From the NCBI GenBank assembly GCA_035511075.1, contig DATKFW010000093.1, positions 1-64,000 of the forward strand: 64,000 nucleotides of DNA. The letters are read 5' to 3'. This stretch comes from DATAUD01 sp035511075. Its GTDB lineage: Bacteria; Verrucomicrobiota; Verrucomicrobiia; Limisphaerales; Palsa-1400. The notes beneath the pieces are model-generated. The model was given only the letters and a program-made list of their open reading frames with translations. It was not told where the DNA came from and did not search any database. Position 1 is the first letter of the stretch; every line of letters begins with the position of its first letter. Made by a program: the position numbers and the translations under genes. Positions 43,467 through 52,419 of the stretch are shown one piece after another.

Positions 43467-45230
43467 GTGAAAAACCGGCCTCCGAGAACAACCGCTGTCC
43501 TGTCGAAAGTCTGCTTTTTAGCGGCCGGAGCTTGTTGGTTCCTCAAGAGCCTTTGCTTTGGTGAGATGGCGATGGCTCAACCGACCAACGACAATTTTGC
43601 CGACCGGACGCCGATCAACTTCAACACCGGCAGTATTTCCGGCACAATTTCCGACGCCACCAGCCAGGTTGGCGAACCCCGTATTCCCGGCATTTCCAGC
43701 GGGCAGACTGCTTGGTGGACATGGACGGCGAAGTCCAACGGCATTCTGACTATCACGTCGGCTGCGGCGAACTTCATCCCGTTCGTAAGCGTTTATGTCG
43801 GAAATGCATTAAGCGATCTGTCGCTCGTGGCGAGCAATAATTATCTGCCGTGTTATGTTTTTCCGTACAACGGCGAGATTTCTCAGTGCGGGTGCCATTG
43901 GCGCATGCGGGATTGGGAGACTTTCCACGTTTTTCGAGGAATGGAGTATCAAATCTGTGTGGACTCCCCCGTGGTCACAGATTCATCGATGGTCGAGGTT
44001 ATGACACCGGTGACTTTCACCAATAGTGACGGAACGGTCCAAACCTTTTATATGGGGTCGATTGAAGCAGTCGAGACGACTAACGTTCCGCCAGGCGGTG
44101 GCGTGGACATGGCGCTGCTGTTCACGCCGGCACCACCAAACGACGACTTTGCCAACGCCTTCAAACTGGCTGGGTCGCGGACCCGAATTGCGACCTCGAA
44201 CAAAGGGTCCACCAAAGAACCCGGCGAACCCGATCATGACGGCAATCCTGGCGGCAGTTCAGTGTGGTTTTCGTGGGTTGCCCCCGAATCCGGTCGTGTG
44301 ACGCTCTCCACCAATGCTATTCCACCGTACACGCCGCCCTCCTCGGGAAATCCCGGGGGCGTTATAATCGTACAGACCAGTCCTTTTTACTGCGGCGAAC
44401 TGGAGGACGTGAATCCGCCGCCCCAATTCTATCCGCTGCTGGCTGCCTACACCGGCACGGTTGTTGATGCCCTTACCTCCGCGAATTATCTGCCGATGGG
44501 CCTTGACGCCTATCCCTACGCCGTTGAATTCGACGCCGTCAAAGGACAGACCTATCACATTGCTTTTGACGGCAACATGGGGACAACCGGAGACATAACC
44601 CTTTTTCTCTCACTCACGGGGCCGGCCGCGAACGACATTTTCAAGAACCGGATCCAATTGCACGGAATCAACGCCGCGGCCACTGGCTATAACGCTGGCG
44701 CGATGCACGAACCCGGCGCCCCGGTGGTTCCGGGGTCAACCGGCAAGAATTCCTGGTGGACTTGGACCGCGCCCGTCAGTGGGACCGTTTCCATTGATCT
44801 GACCGGAAGCGATTATGCGTTTCCTGTTGGAGTCTTTACTGGAACGACCGTGAGTAATTTGACGTTGGCTGCGGCAGGTTCGGGTAGCGTTTCATTTCAG
44901 TCCGTCCAAGGTAAGGCTTATCAGATTACTGTCGCCGACGCGGGCGGGTTGACCGGCAAGATTAAATTCGCGTTGCAGGCGCCAGTGGTGGAATTAGCGC
45001 TGCTCGGAACGCCGTTGCGCTCCGACGGATTAACGTTACTCACTTATGGCGCCTCAGTTGGGCAGATCGTGCTGCTGCAATCTTCGTCTTCAACTGGCAA
45101 TTCTACGTGGAAAAACCTCAGAACGGCCACCGCGCATCAAGACAACGTAAACTTCGCCGTGTCGAACAGCAATATCGCTCGGGGCACTTCTTACCGGGCA
45201 ATCGTCGTGGATTATATTACACCCCCTTAA
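43467..45230 (+). CDS. Secreted protein with repeated pre-peptidase-like domains
   Basis: A 587-residue exported protein. After the signal peptide (ending MAMAQ) come three similar beta-sandwich domains, each beginning P-x-N-D-x-F-A or equivalent (PTNDNFADRTP, PPNDDFANAFKLAG, AANDIFKNRIQLHG). Each also carries WWTWTA or VWFSWVAP and a VYVG/VFTG strand. This is the layout of pre-peptidase C-terminal-like domains seen in Verrucomicrobia surface proteins. The C-terminus (VLLQSSSSTGNSTWKNL) is the shared terminal module. No catalytic domain is present. GTG start with GGAGG five bases upstream, a strong ribosome site. Confidence 0.8.
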   Translation: MKNRPPRTTAVLSKVCFLAAGACWFLKSLCFGEMAMAQPTNDNFADRTPINFNTGSISGTISDATSQVGEPRIPGISSGQTAWWTWTAKSNGILTITSAAANFIPFVSVYVGNALSDLSLVASNNYLPCYVFPYNGEISQCGCHWRMRDWETFHVFRGMEYQICVDSPVVTDSSMVEVMTPVTFTNSDGTVQTFYMGSIEAVETTNVPPGGGVDMALLFTPAPPNDDFANAFKLAGSRTRIATSNKGSTKEPGEPDHDGNPGGSSVWFSWVAPESGRVTLSTNAIPPYTPPSSGNPGGVIIVQTSPFYCGELEDVNPPPQFYPLLAAYTGTVVDALTSANYLPMGLDAYPYAVEFDAVKGQTYHIAFDGNMGTTGDITLFLSLTGPAANDIFKNRIQLHGINAAATGYNAGAMHEPGAPVVPGSTGKNSWWTWTAPVSGTVSIDLTGSDYAFPVGVFTGTTVSNLTLAAAGSGSVSFQSVQGKAYQITVADAGGLTGKIKFALQAPVVELALLGTPLRSDGLTLLTYGASVGQIVLLQSSSSTGNSTWKNLRTATAHQDNVNFAVSNSNIARGTSYRAIVVDYITPP

Positions 45231-45352
45231 TCAATCGGCGCCACGAGGATCTGGGCCAGTGTCAAACAAGGGCCATCAAGCCAATGTGAGGACTCATAGC
45301 CGCCTCAAGCGAACCCGAAACGGGCGTTCCCCTGTAGCCGCGGGGATGCGGT

Positions 45353-45916
45353 TCAGGGCTTGATCGGCTCGCTGGCGCCCATGCCTGGTCCCAAGGTGAT
45401 GGCGTTGGCGAAAATGCGCGAGGTGCCCAGCGCCGCGCCGCGGAATGTAGGGTCGGACGCGAAGAGAATCACTTGTCCCGCCCCCACCGACTCGCGGGTC
45501 ACGTAGGCGGCGTTGGCCAGGCGATCGGCCGCCTCGGGCCAGAGCAAGCCGCTCATGCGCAGGCGCATTTCAAAGCCAGGCGGGGCAATCGTCCAGCCCG
45601 GAGCAGGCTTGGCGTCGTCCTTCTTTTTTTCCTTGGCGTCGCCGGCGCCGGGTGGGGCCGTCTCCGGCGGCTTGGGCGGCGCCGGGTTGAAGAAGCCGAG
45701 TCGCACCGGGGCCAGCACCGCGGGAGGAGCCAGCAAGATGGTCTGGCCGGTGTAAATCAGCGGCACGTACTCGCCACACCCGGCCGTCAACCAGCTTCGG
45801 TCATCCACCCGGCCTGCCATGAGCGCGCCTGCCGGCATGAAAATGGCGCGCCAGGCATCGCGGCGTTTGAGGTCGTCCTCTTTGTCTTTGTCGTCGCTCT
45901 CGCCGACCAGCAGGGG
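45353..45916 (-). pseudogene. C-terminal part of the M14 peptidase gene, out of frame
   Basis: This minus-strand stretch encodes the natural end of the M14 peptidase gene in a different frame: LLVGESDDKDKEDDLKRRDA, then VPLIYTGQTILLAPPAVL, a Lys-rich linker, and AYVTRESVGAGQVILFAS. It joins smoothly to EVIYP of the upstream frame if one base is added to the GGGG run at 45913-45916. About 187 residues are separated from their gene by this shift. Either the gene is inactivated or the base is missing from the assembly. Confidence 0.7.
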
Positions 45917-48345
45917 TAGATCACCTCTGTGGGTGGTGAAAAGGACCAGACCTTTGCGGGATCGGGGGTGGTCTGGCGGGCTTCCCATTCGCGGACGACG
46001 GCTTGGCGGTAGTCGTCCATTTTTCCCAGTACGTCGGGCAATTGTCGGGTGGCGCCAAGGCCGTTGGTTTCCCGGGCGAAAACTCCGGCGGAGGATCCGA
46101 TGGCCACCAGGGTGCCCCCGGCGGTGACCCAATCTTTGAGCGGTTTAATGTCGTTGTTAAGGGAATCGGCATCCGCCCCATCCGGCAAGACAAGCACGTT
46201 GTAACGGCGCAAGTCAGTGTTCGGCAAGTTTTGGGTGTCGAGATAGGAAGCCCGCAGGCCAAGCACGTGGTCGATCTCGTACCAGGCTGCTCCGTAGCTG
46301 TACGGTTCAATCGGTTCCCGGCCAAAGACGGCGATGCGCGGCGGCTTGAGGAGGACGAAATGTTCCCCACCAAGGTCCGGCAGATCGCCGGGCCCGTAGC
46401 CCGTTCGCACGCCGATGGCTGTCAAGTTCAGCTCGGCGCAAACGTTGCTCAAGACGCCCGTTAGTTGGGGCGCGAAATTCGCGTTGTCCTTGCGTTCGAC
46501 GACTACGCTGCCACGCGCGAATTCGCGATTGTCAAACTCGAATGGCTTGTCTGCCACGCGCACCCAAACGCCGCGTTCCAGAAGCCGGCCGGCGGCGGCG
46601 ACGGAGGCGTCGTCCGCGCCGTCGATGACGAAGGCCAGGCTGGTGTCGGAGTTGGTCATGGGGGCCTCCACTGGGGCGGGGATTGAAACGGGCTTGGGCT
46701 GTGCTTCGGATGGCAATCCCGCTGGGATGTCGAAGGTCTCGACGTCAAAAAGCATCGGCAGACTCCAGCCGGTGATGTCGTAGATGCGGCTCCGGCCGAA
46801 GCGGAGCAAATCGCGCCGCTCGTCGGTTAGGAACTGCGGGACGGTATGTGGGTCGAACTCAAGCATGGCGTTGAGCAGCCGGGCCAGTGGCTGACGTACC
46901 GGGATCAAGAGCGTGCCAGCGGGGAATTTAATCTCCTTGAACTCGCGGCCAAGCCGGTCCTTGCCTTGGGCAGTAAAGGATTCCCCAGCCGAATAGACCT
47001 CGAACCCCTCCAGGTCCATCAGATCGAGAAAGCGCCGCTGGCGGGTGGCATTTGCCGATGGCAGGACGGCAAAAGTATGGGCCGGGATACTCGCGTCGGG
47101 TCCGGCGCATTGGCGCTTTTCGGCCAGGAAATCCGCCAGAACAGCTTGGCGATTCCTGGCCAGGAAGCCGAGGTTGGCCATCGAGCTGACCAGTTGCTTG
47201 TGAACGGCCTCACGGTAAGTTTCCAGCGTCCCGTCTTCCCGGCGCACGGCGTCGGTGCGAATGCCCGCCTGCTCATAGAGGTTGGCGACGGACCCGCGCA
47301 AGGCGGACCAGGACGAGGAATAACCGGGATACCAGTCATCGTTCCATTCACCGTTGTAATAGCGCCAACCCCGGGCGTCGAAGGTGGCGGCCAGGTCCTT
47401 GGCGAATTCCACCTCCCACTTCCGGACGTTGCCGGGTTGATTGAGGTTGATGGCTTCGCGAGCAGGGAGGAAGAGAAATGTGCCCTGTGACTCCATCTCG
47501 TGGCTTTCCATGAAGTAATGAGGGTTCCACTCGTTGACCGCGCGGAGCCGGCCGCGCGTCTCCGGCTGGGTGGCGAAGATCCAATCGCGGTTCATGTCAA
47601 ACAAGTAGTGGTTCATCCGCCCGGAGGGCCACACTCCGGTGTGGAGCAACGATTGATCGTCCACGCTGGGCTGCACGGTCCGGTATTGCGCCAGCATGGC
47701 CAGGAATCGATCGCGCCCGTCCGGATTCATTAACGGGTCGATAATGACGACAAGTTTGTCCAGCAAGTTCGTCACCACCGCGTCGGTGCCTGCGGCCAAG
47801 TGATAGGCGACGGCCATCGCGGCGTCGGAGCCGGACATCTCATCGCCGTGGATGACGTAGGCCATCCAGGCGACTGCCGGAAGAGTCGCGGCCAGGCGGT
47901 CGCCCTCTTCTTTGGAAACTTTGCGCGGGTCGGCAAGCTTGGCCAGACTGGCCTTGAGGCTGTCGAGGCGACTGATGTTGGCCTCGGAGGCGATGACCAT
48001 ATAGTAGAGGGTGCGTCCTTCGTGCGTCTTGCCGTAATCAAATAGCTTGCATCGCGGACTGCTGGCCGCAAGGGCCTTGAAGACGGCCTCAATTTCCGCG
48101 TGCGTGGCGGGTTTGGAACCCACCGGAAAACCCAGCACGCTGTCAGGGGTGGGCACGCCCGGGTTGTATTTGGCATTGGGAAAGAACGGCTCTTCGTAAG
48201 CCAAACCGGGCACGGGACTGGGCTGGGGCGCCGACAGGTCCTGCGCGTGGGCCGGCACCACGAGCAGCAAGGCCGACGCGAGAGTCGCGAGCAACTGCCC
48301 AGATTTGGATGCGCGAAACCAGCGGCTTCGGAAGCGAAGGATCAT
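45787..48345 (-). CDS. Secreted M14 zinc carboxypeptidase-like protein, frameshifted near the end
   Basis: An exported metallopeptidase-like protein; this frame gives 852 residues. The signal peptide ends VVPAHAQ. The M14 zinc site is HGDE (H166, E169) in YVIHGDEMSGSDA, with the third ligand H282 in FMESHEMESQG. A long C-terminal region includes a glutamine-amidotransferase-like beta fold (YNVLVLPDGADADS). After EVIYP the frame runs into about 40 meaningless residues ending MTEAG because of a one-base loss at 45913-45916; the true end is encoded to 45353. The start at 48345 suits the signal peptide; the frame is open to 48450. The catalytic core is upstream of the shift and could still fold. 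Confidence 0.8.
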   Translation of the reverse strand: MILRFRSRWFRASKSGQLLATLASALLLVVPAHAQDLSAPQPSPVPGLAYEEPFFPNAKYNPGVPTPDSVLGFPVGSKPATHAEIEAVFKALAASSPRCKLFDYGKTHEGRTLYYMVIASEANISRLDSLKASLAKLADPRKVSKEEGDRLAATLPAVAWMAYVIHGDEMSGSDAAMAVAYHLAAGTDAVVTNLLDKLVVIIDPLMNPDGRDRFLAMLAQYRTVQPSVDDQSLLHTGVWPSGRMNHYLFDMNRDWIFATQPETRGRLRAVNEWNPHYFMESHEMESQGTFLFLPAREAINLNQPGNVRKWEVEFAKDLAATFDARGWRYYNGEWNDDWYPGYSSSWSALRGSVANLYEQAGIRTDAVRREDGTLETYREAVHKQLVSSMANLGFLARNRQAVLADFLAEKRQCAGPDASIPAHTFAVLPSANATRQRRFLDLMDLEGFEVYSAGESFTAQGKDRLGREFKEIKFPAGTLLIPVRQPLARLLNAMLEFDPHTVPQFLTDERRDLLRFGRSRIYDITGWSLPMLFDVETFDIPAGLPSEAQPKPVSIPAPVEAPMTNSDTSLAFVIDGADDASVAAAGRLLERGVWVRVADKPFEFDNREFARGSVVVERKDNANFAPQLTGVLSNVCAELNLTAIGVRTGYGPGDLPDLGGEHFVLLKPPRIAVFGREPIEPYSYGAAWYEIDHVLGLRASYLDTQNLPNTDLRRYNVLVLPDGADADSLNNDIKPLKDWVTAGGTLVAIGSSAGVFARETNGLGATRQLPDVLGKMDDYRQAVVREWEARQTTPDPAKVWSFSPPTEVIYPCWSARATTKTKRTTSNAAMPGAPFSCRQARSWQAGWMTEAG

Positions 48346-48527
48346 ATTAGCTGGGACTTCCCATTTGGGGTTCTTGCCCACGAACAGCGTGAGGCTTTTT
48401 CGTGATATTCTTCCCTCGCAGCAAGTTTGCAAGTCCTTTTTCCAGTCCATTGTTTTTTTTATGGCACCGGTGGTGTTTCGTTGCCTTTCTTGGCTCCAAC
48501 GTGTTCACAATCTCCCAAAGGGTGGTT

Positions 48528-48544
48528 AGCCCCGTTTAGGGGCT
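48528..48544. terminator. Hairpin at the end of the DoxX-family gene
   Basis: AGCCCC (48528-48533), loop GTTTA, GGGGCT (48539-48544), followed on the plus strand by TTTCAATTTCTTT. The stem sits 12 bases past the DoxX-family stop on the minus strand, but the T-rich side faces plus. It may stop transcription in both directions. Confidence 0.45.
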
Positions 48545-48555
48545 TTTCAATTTCT

Positions 48556-49875
48556 TTAAGGAAATCCGTTTATCCACCGCAGTTTGCTCCGGATGAGCGG
48601 TAACTTCGTTTCATCGAAGCGTTTCAAAGTAACGGCGACCGAAGCGCCAGCCCATGAGCCGTGCAACAGCAGCTTTTCCGCGCCGATGCGGGAGCAGTCA
48701 AAGAAGTTCGTCTCCTTTCCCTCATTTGCCAACAGGGTCAGCTTCGAGCCCGTTGCGTCGCTCTCAGTATCATGCCGATGCCAGGAATCGTCCATTAACT
48801 TGATCCGGGTTTCCGATGGCGACGAGAAGATCACTTCGGCCCAACGATTGGTATCGGTGGTCAAGGGCGGCAACACTTGGCCATTCCGTGTGAACTCTTC
48901 AACCTTGTAAATGCCATAGAGCGGAGAGCGGGCGTTGAGCTCCGCGCGGTATTTCGCTGCAAGGAACGTGGCCGGGACCACGGAGTAAGCAATTACCAGG
49001 AATTTCACTACAGGGCCCAGTTTGCTCATCCATGTTGGCTGGCCCGGCCCTATCAAGCTCGCCGCCGGCACCGGGATATTCAGCAGCAACACGTTGGTCA
49101 ATCGTCGTAAGTCGGGCCAGAGAACAGTGAGCGTCGCCGCAAGCATCCACAGCACGTCGAGCTTTTCCGGCACGTCATAGGAAATGTCGAGCATGAACAC
49201 GTTCACGAGGGCGCCCCCGGTTATCAGCGCGCCCAAAGTGGTGGTACGACGAAAAAACAGCGCCACGCCACCCACGACCTCGACTGCGCCGGCGAAGATC
49301 GTGTAAGTGCTGGAATATCCCATGAAAGTCCACAGAACACCCATGGGGTGGAAATCACCATACGGTGCGCGCAGAACGTTCAACCTCGGGAAGCTAAATT
49401 GCACCAGGAGCACCTTGAAAATCCCATACCACAACATCTTGTACCCGAGGGCATAGCGTAGCGCAACTCTGAGCCCATCGAACAGCCGGGCGTACGAAGC
49501 AGGCTCCCGCGATGCCAGAGTCCAAACCATGACTGCCAGGACCGCCAACATCGTGATCGCGAACAACTGCACATGGCCGTAAATACCATCCGCATTGCCA
49601 TCCGGCTCGTAAGCCAAGTGACGCTGCACCCGCAGGACGTGATGGCCTGTCCACACGATGACGGGAGCCCAAAGCCTCGCGCACAGGCCTTGAACCATGG
49701 CCGCGGCTGGGTTGATCTCCGCATCCGATTCGGCGTTGGTTACGAGCACACGGGTGAAAAGGCAGAGGACGAAAAGCGAAAACACAAATCTGAAAGCGAC
49801 TCGCTTCCCCGCGCCCCAGCCGGGGTCTGGGGTAGGGTCGCTTGCTTGCGTCGCGTTCGTTAATTCGATCGGCAC
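48556..49875 (-). CDS. DoxX-family polytopic membrane protein
   Basis: A 439-residue membrane protein with about seven or eight hydrophobic segments. The family core is YKMLWYGIFKVLLVQFSFP, then a MGYSSTYTIFAGAVEVVGG segment, FRRTTTLGALITGGALVNVFMLDISYDVP and LLAATLTVLWPDL-like helices. This resembles the DoxX/DoxD-like proteins with a long C-terminal soluble domain that are common in Bacteroidetes and Verrucomicrobia. The last 110 residues are a periplasmic beta-rich domain. Function is unknown. The start is GTG at 49875 without a clear ribosome site. Transcribed alone. Confidence 0.75.
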   Translation of the reverse strand: MPIELTNATQASDPTPDPGWGAGKRVAFRFVFSLFVLCLFTRVLVTNAESDAEINPAAAMVQGLCARLWAPVIVWTGHHVLRVQRHLAYEPDGNADGIYGHVQLFAITMLAVLAVMVWTLASREPASYARLFDGLRVALRYALGYKMLWYGIFKVLLVQFSFPRLNVLRAPYGDFHPMGVLWTFMGYSSTYTIFAGAVEVVGGVALFFRRTTTLGALITGGALVNVFMLDISYDVPEKLDVLWMLAATLTVLWPDLRRLTNVLLLNIPVPAASLIGPGQPTWMSKLGPVVKFLVIAYSVVPATFLAAKYRAELNARSPLYGIYKVEEFTRNGQVLPPLTTDTNRWAEVIFSSPSETRIKLMDDSWHRHDTESDATGSKLTLLANEGKETNFFDCSRIGAEKLLLHGSWAGASVAVTLKRFDETKLPLIRSKLRWINGFP

Positions 49876-50094
49876 AATTATCTTAGGTTACCAATGTGGC
49901 AAATGCGTTGGCTTTGCCGGATACAATCGTGCTTGCGTCAGCGATTATATAGGCCCGGCGTAGGTGTTTGGCAAACGGTTAAGATATCACCGTAAAACGA
50001 GCAGAACCGGAAAGCGATCCATTCAGCTCGCCGGTCCTGTGGTCGATGGTCTCGCCTGGGTGAGGGCGTCCGATTTGTGCAGGGAAAGAGTAAA

Positions 50095-51738
50095 TCAATT
50101 CTGTGTTGAGCGTTTCAGCATTTTTCGCCGCCACCCATACCAAACCAGCATCTGTAAAAGCACCGGCGCGAAGCAGACTGTCAAAAACAAGTTGCGGGGC
50201 CCTGCCTGGGTCAAATCGAGCCAGGGATAGCGCATGAAAAATTCCCGCGCCACGGGGTCGTTGACATGGTTCGCCAACGCCCCGCCCCCGAGGGCAAGTT
50301 CGTGCGCAACGGCGATGCCGCCCAGCGCCGCGTGCCAGCCAAGGGCAATGCCGCCGGATGCAATCATGCCGATGGCTGCGCCGCCCAACGCGATTCCGCC
50401 CACCGCAAATCCGCCAAAAGCAAGCAGGCCAAAACCAAATCCGCCGAAGGAAATGATGCCCACGCTCGCGCCGCCCATGCTGACGCCGCCCACGGCAACA
50501 GCGCCGCTGGCAAAGAGAATTCCATACGCAATCTCGCCAAAGGCGATCCAGCCGACGGCGGGTTGTGCTCTTTGTCCCGGCGGCGTTCCGCCCCGGCAGT
50601 GAACCAGCGGCAGGCCCAACAGCGTTGCGCGGCTGCGATATTCCCACACCAAGGGCAAAGGCTCGGCGCGAAACAATTCGGGATGCAGTTGTCGTTCCTC
50701 GTCGCGCATCCGGGTGAACGCGCGACCAAATCGCCATGCGCTGACAGAAACAAACATTCCGTAGGCGAGCGTGATTGCCAATCCCAGGGCGATATAAAGC
50801 GCCGGATTATGTTTCCAGAGTGTCCCTGCTAAAAATCCAAACAGCAGGAGCGAGGCGGTAAAAATCACGACCGCCGCGGTGATTATCTTGCTATATCGGA
50901 TTGTAAAAGCGCGTTCGCGTGGCGTGCAGGTATTCTTCAGGCCTGTCCGCAAGCCAAAGTAACCGCAGACCACGCCGAGTGTAGGCCCGAGCAACACGCC
51001 AAGCACGGAAACAACTGTCGCGCCGTGTGCCATGGCGCCGCCTTTGGCAGCGGCAGTGGCAATCGAGGCGGCCTTCGCCGACGTTGCGAGCGTGATGGGG
51101 AGCGCCGCGAGCACCGCCAGTGTGAATGCCTGTCCGGGATTTGTCCGGCTTAGCGCGCCTTCGACAAACGCGAGCACTTGTTCCTGCAACAGTTTTCGTC
51201 CGCGCGACAGACGTTGCTTTACCGCATCTTCGGTTAAATCCAAATTAACGGCGACCGTCTCGATGGATTGGTGCTCCCGATAGAACAGGACGAGCGGCTC
51301 GCGATAGATGTCTGGGATGCGTTCGAGCGAACGCCAAAGAATGGCGGTTTCCTCGTTCGTGATGGCTTGAGCAGAGGGCGGCGCTTCCGGCGACACTGAT
51401 GCATCCATTGCTTCCATCGGCTCGGCAATGTGAACCGGCTCCCGGACTTGTCGCCGAAACTGGTTGGCGATCCGAAACCGGACGATGGTGCATATCCAGC
51501 TCCGCAACTTCGTCGGCTCGCGCAATTGCGCAAGGTCTTTCCAGGCGGCCACGAACGTTTCCTGGGCCAGATCTTCGCTTTTGCTCACGCTGCCCGTCGC
51601 ACAATAGGCCAGCGAGCAGATGAGGGTTTGATACCGTTCGACGATCTCTCGAAAGGCGTCATGGTTCCCCGCGAGACTTGAGGCCACCAATTCGGCGTCA
51701 CTTTGTTGTGCCACGTTCATTGCTTCGGTTTTCATCAT
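50095..51738 (-). CDS. ECF sigma factor fused to a glycine-repeat membrane domain
   Basis: A 547-residue protein. Residues about 15-98 are sigma region 2 (DAFREIVERYQTLICSLAYC, then SEDLAQETFVAAWKDL) and about 130-185 sigma region 4 (LERIPDIYREPLVLFYREHQ, DLTEDAVKQRLSRGRKLL). After this come several transmembrane helices (from about 207). A long segment of alternating GG repeats follows (VGGVSMGGASVGIISFGGFG and on), then a final helix near the end. In ordinary ECF systems the membrane anti-sigma is a separate gene; here the membrane part is in the same chain. The start at 51738 has AGG five bases before it; the frame is open to 51843. Promoter selectivity is unknown. Confidence 0.82.
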   Translation of the reverse strand: MMKTEAMNVAQQSDAELVASSLAGNHDAFREIVERYQTLICSLAYCATGSVSKSEDLAQETFVAAWKDLAQLREPTKLRSWICTIVRFRIANQFRRQVREPVHIAEPMEAMDASVSPEAPPSAQAITNEETAILWRSLERIPDIYREPLVLFYREHQSIETVAVNLDLTEDAVKQRLSRGRKLLQEQVLAFVEGALSRTNPGQAFTLAVLAALPITLATSAKAASIATAAAKGGAMAHGATVVSVLGVLLGPTLGVVCGYFGLRTGLKNTCTPRERAFTIRYSKIITAAVVIFTASLLLFGFLAGTLWKHNPALYIALGLAITLAYGMFVSVSAWRFGRAFTRMRDEERQLHPELFRAEPLPLVWEYRSRATLLGLPLVHCRGGTPPGQRAQPAVGWIAFGEIAYGILFASGAVAVGGVSMGGASVGIISFGGFGFGLLAFGGFAVGGIALGGAAIGMIASGGIALGWHAALGGIAVAHELALGGGALANHVNDPVAREFFMRYPWLDLTQAGPRNLFLTVCFAPVLLQMLVWYGWRRKMLKRSTQN

Positions 51739-52419
51739 ATTGACCTGTAAGCACCGGGAAAAGACAAGAGGTGACAAGAAATCGCACCCGGACGTGATTA
51801 CGGAGTGGTAATTATGCCGGGTTGAACAACGAAAAAGGGGCAATTCCTCAATGTTTTGAAGAATCGCCCCGTGTGCACGGCATTATCAAGTGCTACAGAA
51901 AATATCCCTTATGCCGCCAGGAAAACTCGGAGGCGACCTCCTCCGTCCATTCCCGCCAGTTAGAGCGTGTTTTCAAAACAGATCGGGAAACGTTGCAAGC
52001 GTTCATCCGTGTAATCCGTGGTACTTAGCTTCATCGACGGCGGAAAGCTTCCTCGCGTTCGGTTTCCAACAGGAGTTGGACAGCCCGAGCGCGTCAGTGG
52101 ACCGGCGATAGTGGCCCAAACACCTCTTTGCCGGTGACCGACTCAAGCCAGCGTCAGACGAGGCCGTAAATGTCAAGTAAAGGGCCATAAAACGCACTGA
52201 AACTGCGGCATGTCTGCCATCTGTGAAACTTATGCAAGGTGATGCCACCACACCTAACGGCCCGGAAGATGTTGAAGGAGAACGGTCGAAAACTCCCCTG
52301 CGGCTTGCCACCTAAACTTGTTTAATACTCTAATAACTGTCCAGGGCGAACAGGAAAGGCAGTATTGGGACTTGCCCTCGAATGGCGAAGGGGCCATGCT
52401 TTGTTCCACACGAGGTAAA
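51739..52419. other. Intergenic region with relic repeats
   Basis: No intact gene is seen in this 681-bp region. It contains a stretch (51914-51964) resembling bases 54858-54905 next to the hicBA locus, a hicB relic (52031-52091), and the word catccgtgtaatccgtggt (52004-52022), which I recognise as a recurrent intergenic sequence in related genomes. It should also hold promoters for the sigma factor gene and the leucine-rich-repeat gene. Confidence 0.55.
52031..52091 (-). pseudogene. Relic of the 3' end of a hicB gene
   Basis: On the minus strand this reads RAVQLLLETEREEAFRRR and then TGA, nearly identical to QAVQLLLETEREEAF of the intact HicB at 54566-54784. Only about 18 codons of homology remain, with no start, and the end differs. 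It is a degraded copy or the remains of a rearranged hicBA locus. Confidence 0.65.
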
